This document shows, one piece after another, positions 26,839-35,553 of a DNA stretch of 64,000 nt (position 1 is its first letter; each line of letters begins with the position of its first letter). Location: NCBI GenBank assembly GCA_044224515.1, contig JBGAKH010000006.1, positions 124,001-188,000 on the forward strand. The letters run 5' to 3'. The translations under genes were made by a program, and so were the position numbers. Under the pieces are notes generated by a model. That model searched no databases, was not told the DNA's origin, and saw nothing but the letters and a program-made list of their open reading frames with translations. The DNA is from JBBATK01 sp044224515. Lineage in GTDB: Bacteria > Bacteroidota > Ignavibacteria > Kapaibacteriales > NICIL-2.

Positions 26839-27777
26839 TTAATTGTTCATTCGTCTGCTGATTTCCATGAGGATGTCTTTCTCCCTTTGGTCCAGCGAGT
26901 CATATCCGCTACTATTGATTTTATCGAGGATACTGTTCACCTTGTTTTCGTCGATGTACTCTCCATTGTGGAAGAACGACCCACCATGAAACATCGATGA
27001 AGATGAGCCACCCAAAGGTCGTTCGGCTGTAGGCTGTGGAACTTCGCGAAACCTCGCTGTGCGAACGGAAGGTCTATTGCTGTCACGGAAGGACTCAAAG
27101 CTTCCGAGACTATCGCCGATACGATCGGCAGCTTTAAAAACACCTAACCTGTCACCAAATTTCAACAACAGGAAGCCCATTATTGCACCACCGACATGCG
27201 CAAAGTGAGCCACATTGTCTGCAGAAGCCGTGAAGCCGGAGAACAAGTCAATAGCTGCGTAAATCATGACAAAGTACTTCGCCGGAATCGGGATGAAAAT
27301 GGGAAAAATCATAACAGGTCGGTTTGGAAAGGTCATTCCGAAACCCACCAAGACCCCCATGATCGCGCCGGATGCTCCTACGGTAGGGGCGTCGGGAGCC
27401 GTAGCCAAATGCAATGCACCGCCGGCAATACCGCATAGAAGATAGTACACCAGGAATCTGCGCGAGCCCCAGATTTGCTCCAATTCTGATCCGAACATCC
27501 AGAGAGCCAGCATGTTGAAGAACAAGTGGGAAAGTCCGGCGTGCAAGAATTGATAGGTGACTAACTGCCACCAGGGATTAAAAAAGCTACTGTTGATAGG
27601 CATCAACGAGAATTGCACGCGAAACCAGTCGCTCATAGCGATACCCCCGACTCCGATTGAATCAGGAAGGAGCATCATCAATAAAAAAACGAGTACGTTG
27701 ATACCGATCAGGGCACGAATTGTCGGCGGTATCATGGAAAAAGGTCCGGGCCTGTAATTGTTGTATTGTGCGGACAT
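26839..27777 (-). CDS. Rhomboid-family intramembrane serine protease
   Basis: Membrane protease that cleaves within transmembrane helices. The 312-residue protein has six hydrophobic segments in the first 210 residues. It shows the family signs: GLSHLFFNMLALWMFG, the catalytic serine in PTVGASGAIMG, and the catalytic histidine in VAHFAHVGGAIMG. The C-terminal 90 residues are a soluble tail carrying LDKINSSGYDSLDQREKDIL, a short helical motif seen at the end of many Bacteroidota rhomboids. It sits 55 bases before ispG and 68 after pgk, probably one transcript. Confidence 0.9.
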   Translation of the reverse strand: MSAQYNNYRPGPFSMIPPTIRALIGINVLVFLLMMLLPDSIGVGGIAMSDWFRVQFSLMPINSSFFNPWWQLVTYQFLHAGLSHLFFNMLALWMFGSELEQIWGSRRFLVYYLLCGIAGGALHLATAPDAPTVGASGAIMGVLVGFGMTFPNRPVMIFPIFIPIPAKYFVMIYAAIDLFSGFTASADNVAHFAHVGGAIMGFLLLKFGDRLGVFKAADRIGDSLGSFESFRDSNRPSVRTARFREVPQPTAERPLGGSSSSMFHGGSFFHNGEYIDENKVNSILDKINSSGYDSLDQREKDILMEISRRMNN

Positions 27778-27845
27778 GTTGTTCTAAATAGTTATGCTCA
27801 ATGGACGTGTATGAAGGGGGTACATTGTGCTCGTGGGTTCGTGAC

Positions 27846-29033
27846 TTAAGCCTCGTCCAGCACAGCGATACCCGGCAATACCTTGCCCTCAAGATACTCC
27901 AGCGAAGCGCCGCCGCCTGTAGAAACATGCGAAACACCGTCTTTCAAACCTGCTTGTGCAATCGCCGCAGCTGAGTCACCCCCACCTACTATTGTGACAC
28001 TTCCGCCGGCGGTAGCGTCGACTAGAGCATGGGCAACAGCAAAGGTGCCTTTGTTGAAGGCATCCATTTCAAAAACGCCCATTGGACCATTCCAAACAAT
28101 CGTCTTCGAAGCAATGATTGTGTTGCGAAAAAGCTCCACAGAACGTGGGCCGATATCCAGAATGCGCCAACCATCGGGTACATTGTTGATGGCGACAATC
28201 TGCGTATTCGCATGCGCATCAAAAGCGTCAGCAACTACGGCATCGATCGGCAGAATGAGTTTTGACGATGCTTGCTCAAGCAGTGAAGCGGCGAGAGCAA
28301 CTTTATCGTGCTCACAAAGGGAATCTCCGATAGAGTGGCCTTGAGCAGCAAAGAAGGTGTTTGCCATCCCGCCTCCGATAAGGATACTGTCAGCTTTCGT
28401 CAGCAGATTGGATATTACTTCAATCTTATCGGAGACCTTGGAACCACCCATTATTGCACAGAAAGGACGTTGTGGAGTGCTGAGAGCCTCACCCAAGTAC
28501 TTCAACTCTTTCGCAATCAAATAGCCAACAGCGCGACGTCCGATAAAATGCTTTGCGACTCCTTCAGTGCTTGCATGGGCACGATGAGCGGTGCCAAAGG
28601 CATCGTTGATGTAAAGATCGCCGAGCGAGGCCAATTGCTTACAAAAGGCTTCATCATTGGCTTCTTCCTCGGCGTAAAAGCGAAGGTTCTCCAGAAGTAC
28701 AACCTGTCCGTCACTCAAAGCTTCAACTGCTTTTGCCGCCGCTTCGCCAATACAATCAGCGGCGAACGCTACAGGTTGATTGAGTAGCTCAGATAGTCTT
28801 GTAGCGGCAGGTTGCAGGGAATACTTTGGATTTACTTTGCCTTTGGGTCTTCCCAAGTGTGACATGAGAACGGCTCTTCCGCCATGGCTCACAATAGCTC
28901 GTATCGTAGGAAGTGATTCAACGATTCGGGTATCGTCTGTTATCGCGCCGCCTTCGTCGAGTGGTACATTAAAATCAACGCGGACGAGAACTCGTTTTCC
29001 GCCTAGCGAAAGGTCATCGATTGAGTGTATCAT
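27846..29033 (-). CDS. pgk: Phosphoglycerate kinase
   Basis: Glycolytic enzyme making ATP from 1,3-bisphosphoglycerate. The 395-residue length is standard. The N-domain has RVDFNVPLDEGG, SHLGRPKGK and ENLRFYAEE. The C-domain has GGGMANTFFAAQGHSIG, WNGPMGVFEMDAFNKGT, GGGDSAAAI and the final STGGGASLEYLEGKVLPGI. Part of the long minus-strand run; a small GCGCAGC/GCTGCGC hairpin lies in the 105 bases before its start. Confidence 0.97.
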   Translation of the reverse strand: MIHSIDDLSLGGKRVLVRVDFNVPLDEGGAITDDTRIVESLPTIRAIVSHGGRAVLMSHLGRPKGKVNPKYSLQPAATRLSELLNQPVAFAADCIGEAAAKAVEALSDGQVVLLENLRFYAEEEANDEAFCKQLASLGDLYINDAFGTAHRAHASTEGVAKHFIGRRAVGYLIAKELKYLGEALSTPQRPFCAIMGGSKVSDKIEVISNLLTKADSILIGGGMANTFFAAQGHSIGDSLCEHDKVALAASLLEQASSKLILPIDAVVADAFDAHANTQIVAINNVPDGWRILDIGPRSVELFRNTIIASKTIVWNGPMGVFEMDAFNKGTFAVAHALVDATAGGSVTIVGGGDSAAAIAQAGLKDGVSHVSTGGGASLEYLEGKVLPGIAVLDEA

Positions 29034-29072
29034 AGTGCTATACTCATCTAGTGAGGTGGTTAGTGACCATCG

Positions 29073-29089
29073 GCGCAGCGAAGCTGCGC
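29073..29089. repeat. Small GC-rich hairpin upstream of pgk
   Basis: GCGCAGC and GCTGCGC pair around a GAA loop, between the CcmC-like gene and pgk. No T tract follows, so it may be a processing or stabilising hairpin. The core GCAGCGAAGCTGC recurs at about 17865-17877. Confidence 0.4.
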
Positions 29090-29138
29090 ATGAACAAAAA
29101 CATTCAGAACACGCGATCCCTTAACTTCAGCTTTACTG

Positions 29139-30194
29139 TTAGTCATGATGCAATGCTGTTAGGCGTGCTCGTTGGTCCAAAATGGAGATGCGAACGCCCA
29201 TACTAAGTAACCAGAAGTAGAGGAGTGTGAATGAAGACAACGAAAGCGAGAAAATCATCGCTTTGGTTGTGTTGATCGCGTCTGCTTGTGGACTCAAAAT
29301 TGGGCCGGCATTGGAGTCGTCTCGTGATCCCGGATGCAAACTCTCCGTCATGCGCGGAACGATGAACATCAAGAAGAGCGCCGCAACGCAAGCCACAATA
29401 GCGTAAACGCTGGCCAAACGGGCACGTCGTTCCTCCTCGTTAATCGACGAGCGCAGTGCAAAGTATGCTCCATAAATCAGTAAAAGAATGAGAACGGATA
29501 GTTCCCTGGTATCCCAATTGAAAAACTTTCCCCAGTTGAACTTTGCCCATAGCGCACCGGTTACATAGGCTAGCACGCAAAAAAGAGTACCAATCGCTGC
29601 AGAACTGGCAGCCTTTGTCTCCCACAACATATTGCCGCTTCGAAGGTATCGAACGGAATAGATGAGTGTCATGATGAAAGCCAGAAAGCCCACCCACGAC
29701 ATCGGCACATGGAAGAACATCACACGAGAGCGCTCCTCAAGAGCAGGTATATATGGCAACATGATAAGAGGCTTGGTTCCAAGCACCTCAACGATCTCAA
29801 AGCTATTGTGAGCAGAACTATCGCTACGGACCTTGAACAGCAGTTCCGAGGAACCTAGACCACGCGCCGCCTGCACCGTCTCGGCAGATCGAAAATGCAG
29901 ATACGTGTCGATGCCATTGTCAGCCACGACGTTCACAGTCTGTGTGCTATCAAGTTTGGTCCAATCAACGCTCGCCACAACGCTTATTTCTTGATTAACC
30001 AAATGCATCGTGCGCGCGCGTACAGCATCTGCGAATGTTCCGACGATGGGCGGATAGAAGGCAAGTACTACAACACAAGCCACCGACAGCATTGCGATGA
30101 GTTTTGTGAGGCGCGGACGCGGACGCTCGATAGCCGGAACGAGTCCCAACATCAAAGCAAGGCCGAGGCCAACCACGTAGAAAAGGAACTTCAT
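29139..30194 (-). CDS. CcmC/CcsA-family cytochrome c assembly protein with extra N-terminal domain
   Basis: Inner-membrane heme-handling protein of cytochrome c maturation. The C-terminal 220 residues have six hydrophobic segments. FHVPMSWVGFLAF opens the core, and the tryptophan-rich periplasmic loop is WAKFNWGKFFNWDTRELSVLIL, the WWD signature of the family. Unlike ordinary CcmC (about 230 residues) it is 351 long. Two helices come first (residues 1-20 and 31-50), then about 85 mostly polar, beta-rich residues (HLVNQEISVVASVDW to EVLGTKPL) that should face the periplasm. Whether this extra part replaces another Ccm component is unknown. It lies between the aminotransferase and pgk genes. 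Confidence 0.82.
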   Translation of the reverse strand: MKFLFYVVGLGLALMLGLVPAIERPRPRLTKLIAMLSVACVVVLAFYPPIVGTFADAVRARTMHLVNQEISVVASVDWTKLDSTQTVNVVADNGIDTYLHFRSAETVQAARGLGSSELLFKVRSDSSAHNSFEIVEVLGTKPLIMLPYIPALEERSRVMFFHVPMSWVGFLAFIMTLIYSVRYLRSGNMLWETKAASSAAIGTLFCVLAYVTGALWAKFNWGKFFNWDTRELSVLILLLIYGAYFALRSSINEEERRARLASVYAIVACVAALFLMFIVPRMTESLHPGSRDDSNAGPILSPQADAINTTKAMIFSLSLSSFTLLYFWLLSMGVRISILDQRARLTALHHD

Positions 30195-30253
30195 GTTCTA
30201 AATATATGTTTAGGAGACTACAGCGAAGGATCGATATGCTGAAGCCGCGGGTA

Positions 30254-31429
30254 TTATCCGCGAGATGCAAGAGCTGTGCGAATACGACGTAATGCTTCTT
30301 CGATGTTCTCAACGCTATTGGCGTAGGAGAAACGAATGAAACCTTCACCTTCGGCACCAAAAGCAGTTCCGCTCAGACAAGCAACGCCTGCTTCATAGAG
30401 CATGAAATCAGCAGCCTGCTGAGATGTCATACCAAGACCCGTGATATTTGGAAAGACATAGAAAGCACCCTTTGGAGAATGACAGCGCATGCCCGGAATG
30501 CTGTTAAGTCCGGCAACGATGACATCGCGTCGACGTTTGAACTCAGCAATAAACTCGTTCACGCGCGGAAGCGAGTTGTCCGTAAGTGCCTCAATACCGG
30601 CAATCTGAGTAAAGGATGGTGCGCAGCTGGTGCAGTTAGTTTGGAGTTTCGCCACGACTTTCGCGATTTCCTCCGGCATCAAACCGTAGCCCAAGCGCCA
30701 GCCGGTCATTGCGAACGTCTTTGAAAATCCGTCTAACACAATCGTTCGCTCTTTCATGCCCTCAAACTGCGTGATACTCTCATGTTGGAAGTCATCATAG
30801 GTAACCTGCGAGTAGATTTCGTCTGAAAAAACGATAAAGTTGTGCTTAACGGCAAGCTCAGCTATGTGCTGCAGATCTTCTTTGGTTAGAATACCACCCG
30901 TAGGGTTTTGCGGTGTGTTGAGTATCAACATCCGCGTTTTGGGAGTGATGCGTGCTTCCAAATCCGCAATATCAAATCGGAACTCCTTTTCTTCACGCAA
31001 GGGCAGAGGTACTGCCTTTGCGCGGAGGAAGTTGATGACCGACTCGTAGATCGGAAATCCCGGATTCGGATAAATTACTTCATCACCTTCATCGATGACT
31101 GCCATCAAGGCATAGAAAATGATGGGCTTGGCACCCGGAACAATGACGACCTCATTGGCGTTGTACAAATTCGTGTTGCGCGTCTTGTTGAAGTATGCCG
31201 CACAGGCTTCACGTGCCTGAGGCAAACCTGCCGAAGGACCATAGTGGGTCCAAGAGTTATCGAGGGCATTCTTAGCAGCATCAATAATGTTCTGCGGTGT
31301 ATCGAAATCCGGCTCACCAATCTCCAGGTGAACAATGTTCTTTCCTTGAGCTTCAAGAGCACGTGCACGGACAAGGACTTCAAATGCGGTTTCGGTTCCA
31401 AGGCGGGAAATGCGTTCAGCGATATGCAT
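30254..31429 (-). CDS. Class I aminotransferase (aspartate aminotransferase type)
   Basis: Pyridoxal-phosphate enzyme, probably exchanging amino groups between aspartate and 2-oxoglutarate. The 391 residues show VHLEIGEPDFDTP, NPQNPTGG as LNTPQNPTGGILTK, FSDEIYSQV with the PLP-contacting tyrosine, and the Schiff-base lysine in DGFSKTFAMTGWRLGYG. The length and motifs place it in subgroup Igamma, which also includes alanine and aromatic aminotransferases and prephenate aminotransferase, so the exact substrate is uncertain. Same strand as tsaE (153 bases upstream) and the CcmC-like gene (59 bases downstream). Confidence 0.9.
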   Translation of the reverse strand: MHIAERISRLGTETAFEVLVRARALEAQGKNIVHLEIGEPDFDTPQNIIDAAKNALDNSWTHYGPSAGLPQAREACAAYFNKTRNTNLYNANEVVIVPGAKPIIFYALMAVIDEGDEVIYPNPGFPIYESVINFLRAKAVPLPLREEKEFRFDIADLEARITPKTRMLILNTPQNPTGGILTKEDLQHIAELAVKHNFIVFSDEIYSQVTYDDFQHESITQFEGMKERTIVLDGFSKTFAMTGWRLGYGLMPEEIAKVVAKLQTNCTSCAPSFTQIAGIEALTDNSLPRVNEFIAEFKRRRDVIVAGLNSIPGMRCHSPKGAFYVFPNITGLGMTSQQAADFMLYEAGVACLSGTAFGAEGEGFIRFSYANSVENIEEALRRIRTALASRG

Positions 31430-31582
31430 AGTATAGGGTGATGATCGTGAGGTCTTCGTGAATTGTTCTATCGGAAACTGAAGTGTACGAAACGGTTGAG
31501 AAATCTGTTACTGAGTCGGCAGTGAACGAATGAAGGCTAAACAAAACCTATGATGCATTCAACGAAGGCTGAAGCGTGCTTT

Positions 31583-32077
31583 CTAACCTTGCTCAGCGGG
31601 CGACGAACCGCGCTCCGCAAGGTTGCGATCCACATGTTCGATGCGAATCTCTCGCATATTCTCGTTGTCGTCGTTCTGATGAAAGACGATGTTGAAGCGT
31701 GATGCCGGCAAGTGTCCATTTGCTCGTTCGGCCCACTCAACCAACTTGATGCTGTCATGCGAGTACATACAATCTTCAAATCCGATTTCTTCCAGTTCAG
31801 CCGGAGTCTTTATGCGAAAGAGGTCGACATGGTAAATCTTGAGAGCGTCGTGATCGCGATCTTCACCGTCATATTGATTCATGATGGTATATGTTGGACT
31901 GGAAACGATGTCGCTGACATTGAAATAATCGCACACACCCTTCACAAACTCCGTTTTCCCTGCGCCTAGATCACCGTAGAGAGTCACGATGTCGCCAAGG
32001 TGGAGACGCGTGGCAAATCTTCGTCCAAGCTCAATAGTTTCGTCTTCTGATAATGTCGTATGTATCTCTGGGTCCAT
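31583..32077 (-). CDS. tsaE: tRNA threonylcarbamoyladenosine biosynthesis ATPase TsaE
   Basis: ATPase partner of TsaB/TsaD in forming t6A at position 37 of ANN-decoding tRNAs. The 164-residue protein has the Walker A LYGDLGAGKTEFVKG near 34-48, followed by SPTYTIMNQYDG, HVDLFRI and LVEWAERANGHLP, all characteristic of the family. tsaB and tsaD are not in the window. It follows porX on the same strand, separated by 97 bases with a terminator-like hairpin, so it may have its own promoter. Confidence 0.93.
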   Translation of the reverse strand: MDPEIHTTLSEDETIELGRRFATRLHLGDIVTLYGDLGAGKTEFVKGVCDYFNVSDIVSSPTYTIMNQYDGEDRDHDALKIYHVDLFRIKTPAELEEIGFEDCMYSHDSIKLVEWAERANGHLPASRFNIVFHQNDDNENMREIRIEHVDRNLAERGSSPAEQG

Positions 32078-32126
32078 TCAAGCGTTCGTGTGGGAAACAA
32101 GCTGCATAGGGTCGGCCTGAAGTAGA

Positions 32127-32151
32127 AAGCGGGACGTTTTCGGTCCCGCTT
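32127..32151. terminator. Terminator-like hairpin between tsaE and porX
   Basis: AAGCGGGAC pairs with GTCCCGCTT around a seven-base loop, 24 bases after the porX stop. Only a short T run follows on the minus strand, so leakage into tsaE is possible. Confidence 0.65.
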
Positions 32152-32174
32152 CTTGATATCTTCAAACTAGTGGC

Positions 32175-33743
32175 CTATTTAGGCTCCAAAATTACGACGG
32201 GGAGGATCATTTCCTCCAAGGAAATTCCGCCGTGCTGGAATCCGTCTTTGTACTTATTGAGGTAGTGGTGGTAGTCCGTGGGATATACAAAATAGTAGTC
32301 TTCTTTAGCGATGATCATGTTCTGCGTCACGGCTTCTCGCGGAAGACGTAAGTCTTCAGGATTCTTGACTTGCATGGCATGACGGTCTTCAGCCTTGACG
32401 CTTCTGCCAATCTTGTAGCGCAAATTTGTCGTTGTATCCCGGTCACCGAGCACTTTCACGCCGTGTAAACACCGTATGGAGCCGTGGTCGGTTGTAATCA
32501 CGATGTCGACGTTGGGCATCCCGGCCAGAGTCTTGAGCATTCCGTAGAAGCTCGAATGCAGAAACCAGGACTTCGTCAGCGATCGATATGCCGATTCGTC
32601 AGGTGCTATCTCCTTCATAATGGCGTGGTCAGAGCGTGAATGGGCGATCATGTCGACCGCGTTGACGACGATTGCCGTCAAGCGTCCTTTCGCCAGACGA
32701 TGGATGTCATTTTCCACACGCTTGCCGAAGTCCGTGTCGATAATCTTCAAATAGTGCAACTCATTCGGCAAGTCAATATAGCGTCGCTTCAAAAATGCCT
32801 CAAGCAGCTCCTTCTCATGCGCATTTTGGCTATGCTCGGAATCTGCGTCATTCGGAGCCCATTGAGGATAGTGCTTTGCAAGATCCGCCGGATAAAGGCC
32901 ACTGAAAATGGAATTGCGGGCAAAGGGCGTTGCAGTGGGAAGAATAGAACTGTAAAAACTCTTTTGCACGTTAAACAATGGACGTAACAATTCTTCCATG
33001 ACCAACCACTGGTCCAGGCGCATGCAATCGATGACGAAGAAGACGGTATTGCGTCCGTTGCGCATTCGGGGGACGATGTACTCATCCAAAATGTGAGGCG
33101 ACAACAAGGGCTTATTGGCAGAGGGTTTGTCTTCCAACCAATCTCGATATCCTTCAGTTACGAACTTTGAAAAAAGACGATTACATTCTTGATACTGATC
33201 TCGGAGTGTCTGCGTAAACCCCAATTCAGGATGCGCGTCCAGATCCATACTCCACTGTACGAGCTTCTGATAGATTTCCAACCAATCGTTCCATCCCAAT
33301 GGCTCCATGAGGCGTCGTGAAATCTCGTTGAAACCCTGGAAGTAGTCTTGGGTGATTTTCTGCTCCGCGATTTTTCGAGATTCCAAGAACTTCTTGCATG
33401 CTGCCAGAATTTGTGCAGGATTTACCGGCTTCGTCAGGTAGTCATCAATTTTACGTCCGATGGCTTCATCCATGAGCGACTCTTGCTCGTTCTTGGTGAC
33501 CATGACAACCGGGCGCGACGCGTCCTGCGCCTTGAGCTCAAGCAAGACGTCCAAGCCACTCATACCAACCATACTCTCGTCTAAGAAAACTAAACCATAG
33601 GAGTGTGTTTTGCAGAGCTCAATAGCATCTTCACCATTGGCTGCCGTAGCAACCTGATAACCACGCTGCTCAAGAAGAATAATATGGGGGCGTAAGAGGT
33701 CGATCTCGTCGTCGACCCAAAGAATGGTTTTTTGCTGCTCCAT
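32175..33743 (-). CDS. porX: PorX-type response regulator with PglZ domain
   Basis: In Bacteroidota PorX, with sensor PorY, controls type IX secretion, and its alkaline-phosphatase-like PglZ domain has been reported to act on oligonucleotides. The 522 residues match. The receiver domain has TILWVDDEIDLLRPH, acceptor Asp in GLVFLDESMVGMSG, and TKPVNPAQIL. A helical linker (about 125-210) follows. The PglZ domain contains FFVIDCMRLDQWLVMEELL, NSIFSGLYPADLAKHYP and the metal-site VITTDHGSIRCLHGV, ending QHGGISLEEMILPVVILEP. No DNA-binding domain is present. No porY or other T9SS machinery gene is nearby, though a sorting-domain cargo lies at 35.6 kb. First gene of the run toward ispG. Confidence 0.9.
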   Translation of the reverse strand: MEQQKTILWVDDEIDLLRPHIILLEQRGYQVATAANGEDAIELCKTHSYGLVFLDESMVGMSGLDVLLELKAQDASRPVVMVTKNEQESLMDEAIGRKIDDYLTKPVNPAQILAACKKFLESRKIAEQKITQDYFQGFNEISRRLMEPLGWNDWLEIYQKLVQWSMDLDAHPELGFTQTLRDQYQECNRLFSKFVTEGYRDWLEDKPSANKPLLSPHILDEYIVPRMRNGRNTVFFVIDCMRLDQWLVMEELLRPLFNVQKSFYSSILPTATPFARNSIFSGLYPADLAKHYPQWAPNDADSEHSQNAHEKELLEAFLKRRYIDLPNELHYLKIIDTDFGKRVENDIHRLAKGRLTAIVVNAVDMIAHSRSDHAIMKEIAPDESAYRSLTKSWFLHSSFYGMLKTLAGMPNVDIVITTDHGSIRCLHGVKVLGDRDTTTNLRYKIGRSVKAEDRHAMQVKNPEDLRLPREAVTQNMIIAKEDYYFVYPTDYHHYLNKYKDGFQHGGISLEEMILPVVILEPK

Positions 33744-34047
33744 TGCAGATTCCGATTAATGAAAGATATACAGCTAAAACGTAGCAAGGAGCATAGATCT
33801 GAATAGAATTCGAAAGAATAGTTCGAGGTCTGAACCTACCTGCGTCGCACACAGTCCGTTACGATGAAGGTCTTTGCAAACTAACGAAGGCTTGTGATAT
33901 AATATTGTACGTGAAATCGCTCATTTTTCCCCATGTGTTTGGACCGGTTCGCCTAGTTTTGAAATCTTCTGTTTGAACGAAGAGGTCAATCGGACTGACA
34001 TCACAGCTGATCCGCAGCCTCAACCACACCATGATGTAAAACAACCA
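33744..34047. other. 304-base divergent intergenic region
   Basis: Separates porX from the thioesterase gene. It contains one good promoter on the plus strand (33874-33903); a porX promoter must also lie here but could not be placed. Confidence 0.5.
33874..33903 (+). promoter_or_regulatory. Sigma-70-like promoter for the thioesterase gene
   Basis: TTGCAA and a perfect TATAAT are separated by 18 bases, with a TG two bases ahead of the -10 box. Transcription would start near 33910. Confidence 0.5.
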
Positions 34048-34509
34048 ATGATGAACGTGACTATTCCTCAGCCTAAAAACCCTCTTTTCCGTGAGCGCAT
34101 TCTCGAGCAGCTGACTCGTCAGGAATTCATGAAGCACATACATTGCCGACTCGATCGAATTGAAGCGGGAAGTGTTTCGGCCCTAATCGATCTTGGAGTT
34201 GAACACAAACAACAGTCGGGCTTAACGCACGGTGGAGTGATTGCAACCTTGGCAGACGTTGCAGCAGGCTTCGCAGGATTTACACTTATAGCTGTAGATC
34301 AACAAATGGTCACGGTAGAGTTAAAGGTCTCGTACTACTATCCGGCGCGTGGTTCTCGTTTGCGAGCGGAGGGAAGAGTGATGAAGCATGGAAACACGTT
34401 AAGCTATTGCGAGGCGGACGTGTACAGTGTGTCGGAAGATGGACAAGAGTTGCTCTGCGCTCGTGCAACGGCAACAATGGCTATCATCAAGGAGCAGCTA
34501 CACTCCTGA
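34048..34509 (+). CDS. PaaI-family hotdog thioesterase
   Basis: Hydrolyses acyl-CoA thioesters in the hotdog fold. About 153 residues from the ATG at 34048. An in-frame TTG at 33973 would add 25 mostly polar residues and cannot be excluded. The motif GLTHGGVIATLADVAAGFAGF carries the family's catalytic HGG and Asp positions, followed by the strand VTVELKVSYYYPARGSRLRAEGRVMKHGNTLSYCEADV. The substrate is unknown. It is the first gene downstream of a good sigma-70-like promoter and is divergent from porX. Confidence 0.82.
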   Translation: MMNVTIPQPKNPLFRERILEQLTRQEFMKHIHCRLDRIEAGSVSALIDLGVEHKQQSGLTHGGVIATLADVAAGFAGFTLIAVDQQMVTVELKVSYYYPARGSRLRAEGRVMKHGNTLSYCEADVYSVSEDGQELLCARATATMAIIKEQLHS

Positions 34510-34702
34510 AGCGCAGTACGGTATGGTTGTGTGAAAAATCGGCATCATTGTTGCCTAGTATCGAGAAGGTAATTGCTGCATTGATGAGGAGATAAAAAAT
34601 TGGAGAACCCGGTGTTTTTTAGACTGAACACCGAACAGTAAATCTCTCAACAATCGTATATTTGCTCAATTCTAAATCGTATCACTCTTCTTTCGACACG
34701 CA

Positions 34703-35050
34703 ATGGCTATTTACATTACGTCTGATTGCATCAATTGTGGCGCTTGCGAACCTGAATGTCCGAACACTGCTATCTATGAAGGTGGTGCTAGTTGGACTCT
34801 CGCGGGCAATGAATACTCTGACTCAACATCTCCCTCCGGTATCAATCGAGAATTCTGGTCGGATTCGTTTTATTATATCGTTCCCGATAAGTGCACAGAA
34901 TGTGTTGGTTTCCACGATGAACCTCAGTGCGCTGCAGTATGTCCGGTGGATTGCTGCTTGCCTGACCCGGAAGTCGTCGAATCGAAGGATCAACTCGAAG
35001 CCAAAGTAGCTCATCTGGACGGTATCGATATGGATCGTCGTCGCGACTAG
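34703..35050 (+). CDS. 2[4Fe-4S] ferredoxin (Alvin/YfhL type)
   Basis: Small electron carrier, 115 residues. The first cluster motif is C9-x2-C12-x2-C15-x3-C19-Pro. The second has the widened spacing C64-x2-C67-x8-C76-x3-C80-Pro, diagnostic of Allochromatium vinosum-type ferredoxins. Two further cysteines (84, 85) follow. An insertion of about 15 residues between the motifs (SDSTSPSGINREFWSDS) is longer than usual. The partner enzyme is not evident from the neighbours. The gene is monocistronic, with a strong hairpin terminator 34 bases after the stop. Confidence 0.92.
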   Translation: MAIYITSDCINCGACEPECPNTAIYEGGASWTLAGNEYSDSTSPSGINREFWSDSFYYIVPDKCTECVGFHDEPQCAAVCPVDCCLPDPEVVESKDQLEAKVAHLDGIDMDRRRD

Positions 35051-35084
35051 TTCGTTAGCTTTCGATCGTTTATAACTCAAATGG

Positions 35085-35145
35085 AAGGACCTTCATGCGT
35101 CTCTCATAGCACACTGCTAGGAGATTGCATGAAGGTCCTTTTTTG
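35085..35145 (+). terminator. Long terminator hairpin after the ferredoxin gene
   Basis: Outer arms AAGGACCTTCATGC and GCATGAAGGTCCTT form a perfect 14-bp stem. The loop continues pairing through TCTC/GAGA and TAGCA/TGCTA, giving an almost continuous 25-bp helix, with six T at its end. Confidence 0.85.
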
Positions 35146-35456
35146 TTTCTCTACTTTCGTGCAGACGGCTCACAGTGGTGCGGGTCCAATCGGCACAGTG
35201 CATGCGACGATGACCGAGCTCGACACGGCAGAACGGTAGACACTTGTGTATTGCAATGCAGTGGGGAATTGTACTATCGCTCCATGGTGCGCGCGGCAAC
35301 AAAAGAGGATGTTGGGTGTGTCCGGGTCTTGGCTGCACCAAGACCGCCGCTTATGATGTGCGAGATCGTGTTAAGATGATCAGAATGCTGTCGACAGATT
35401 GACCTAAACAAAAGTCAATTAAGCGAAGAGTGGTTTTCCTGAAGCCCTAAAACACA

Positions 35457-35480
35457 CAACGCAGCTCTAAGGCTGCGTTG
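35457..35480 (-). terminator. Terminator-like hairpin after the T9SS cargo gene
   Basis: CAACGCAGC pairs with GCTGCGTTG around a six-base loop. On the minus strand it is followed by TGTGTTTT. It begins 73 bases beyond the stop of the sorting-domain gene. Confidence 0.6.
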
Positions 35481-35553
35481 CTGGTACTTTAATGTTAGGA
35501 TGCTTTCAGATGTTGGGCACTCGCTCTGACCATGTCTGCGATACGCAGAGAGC

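Larger units (their letters stand above)
35051..35553. other. 503-base intergenic region with four hairpins
   Basis: After the ferredoxin terminator I see no convincing gene; an 84-residue open frame at 35125-35379 has a Cys/Arg-rich, non-protein-like composition. Hairpins lie at 35085-35140, 35325-35345 (GGTCTTGG/CCAAGACC), 35398-35419 (ATTGAC/GTCAAT) and 35457-35480. Confidence 0.5.

Noticed and set aside
34610..34633. Hairpin CGGTGTT/AACACCG before the ferredoxin gene
   Set aside because: Short stem with no T tract on either strand; too weak to call a terminator.
35125..35379. 84-residue plus-strand frame after the ferredoxin
   Set aside because: It begins inside the terminator hairpin and is rich in Arg and Cys without any motif.
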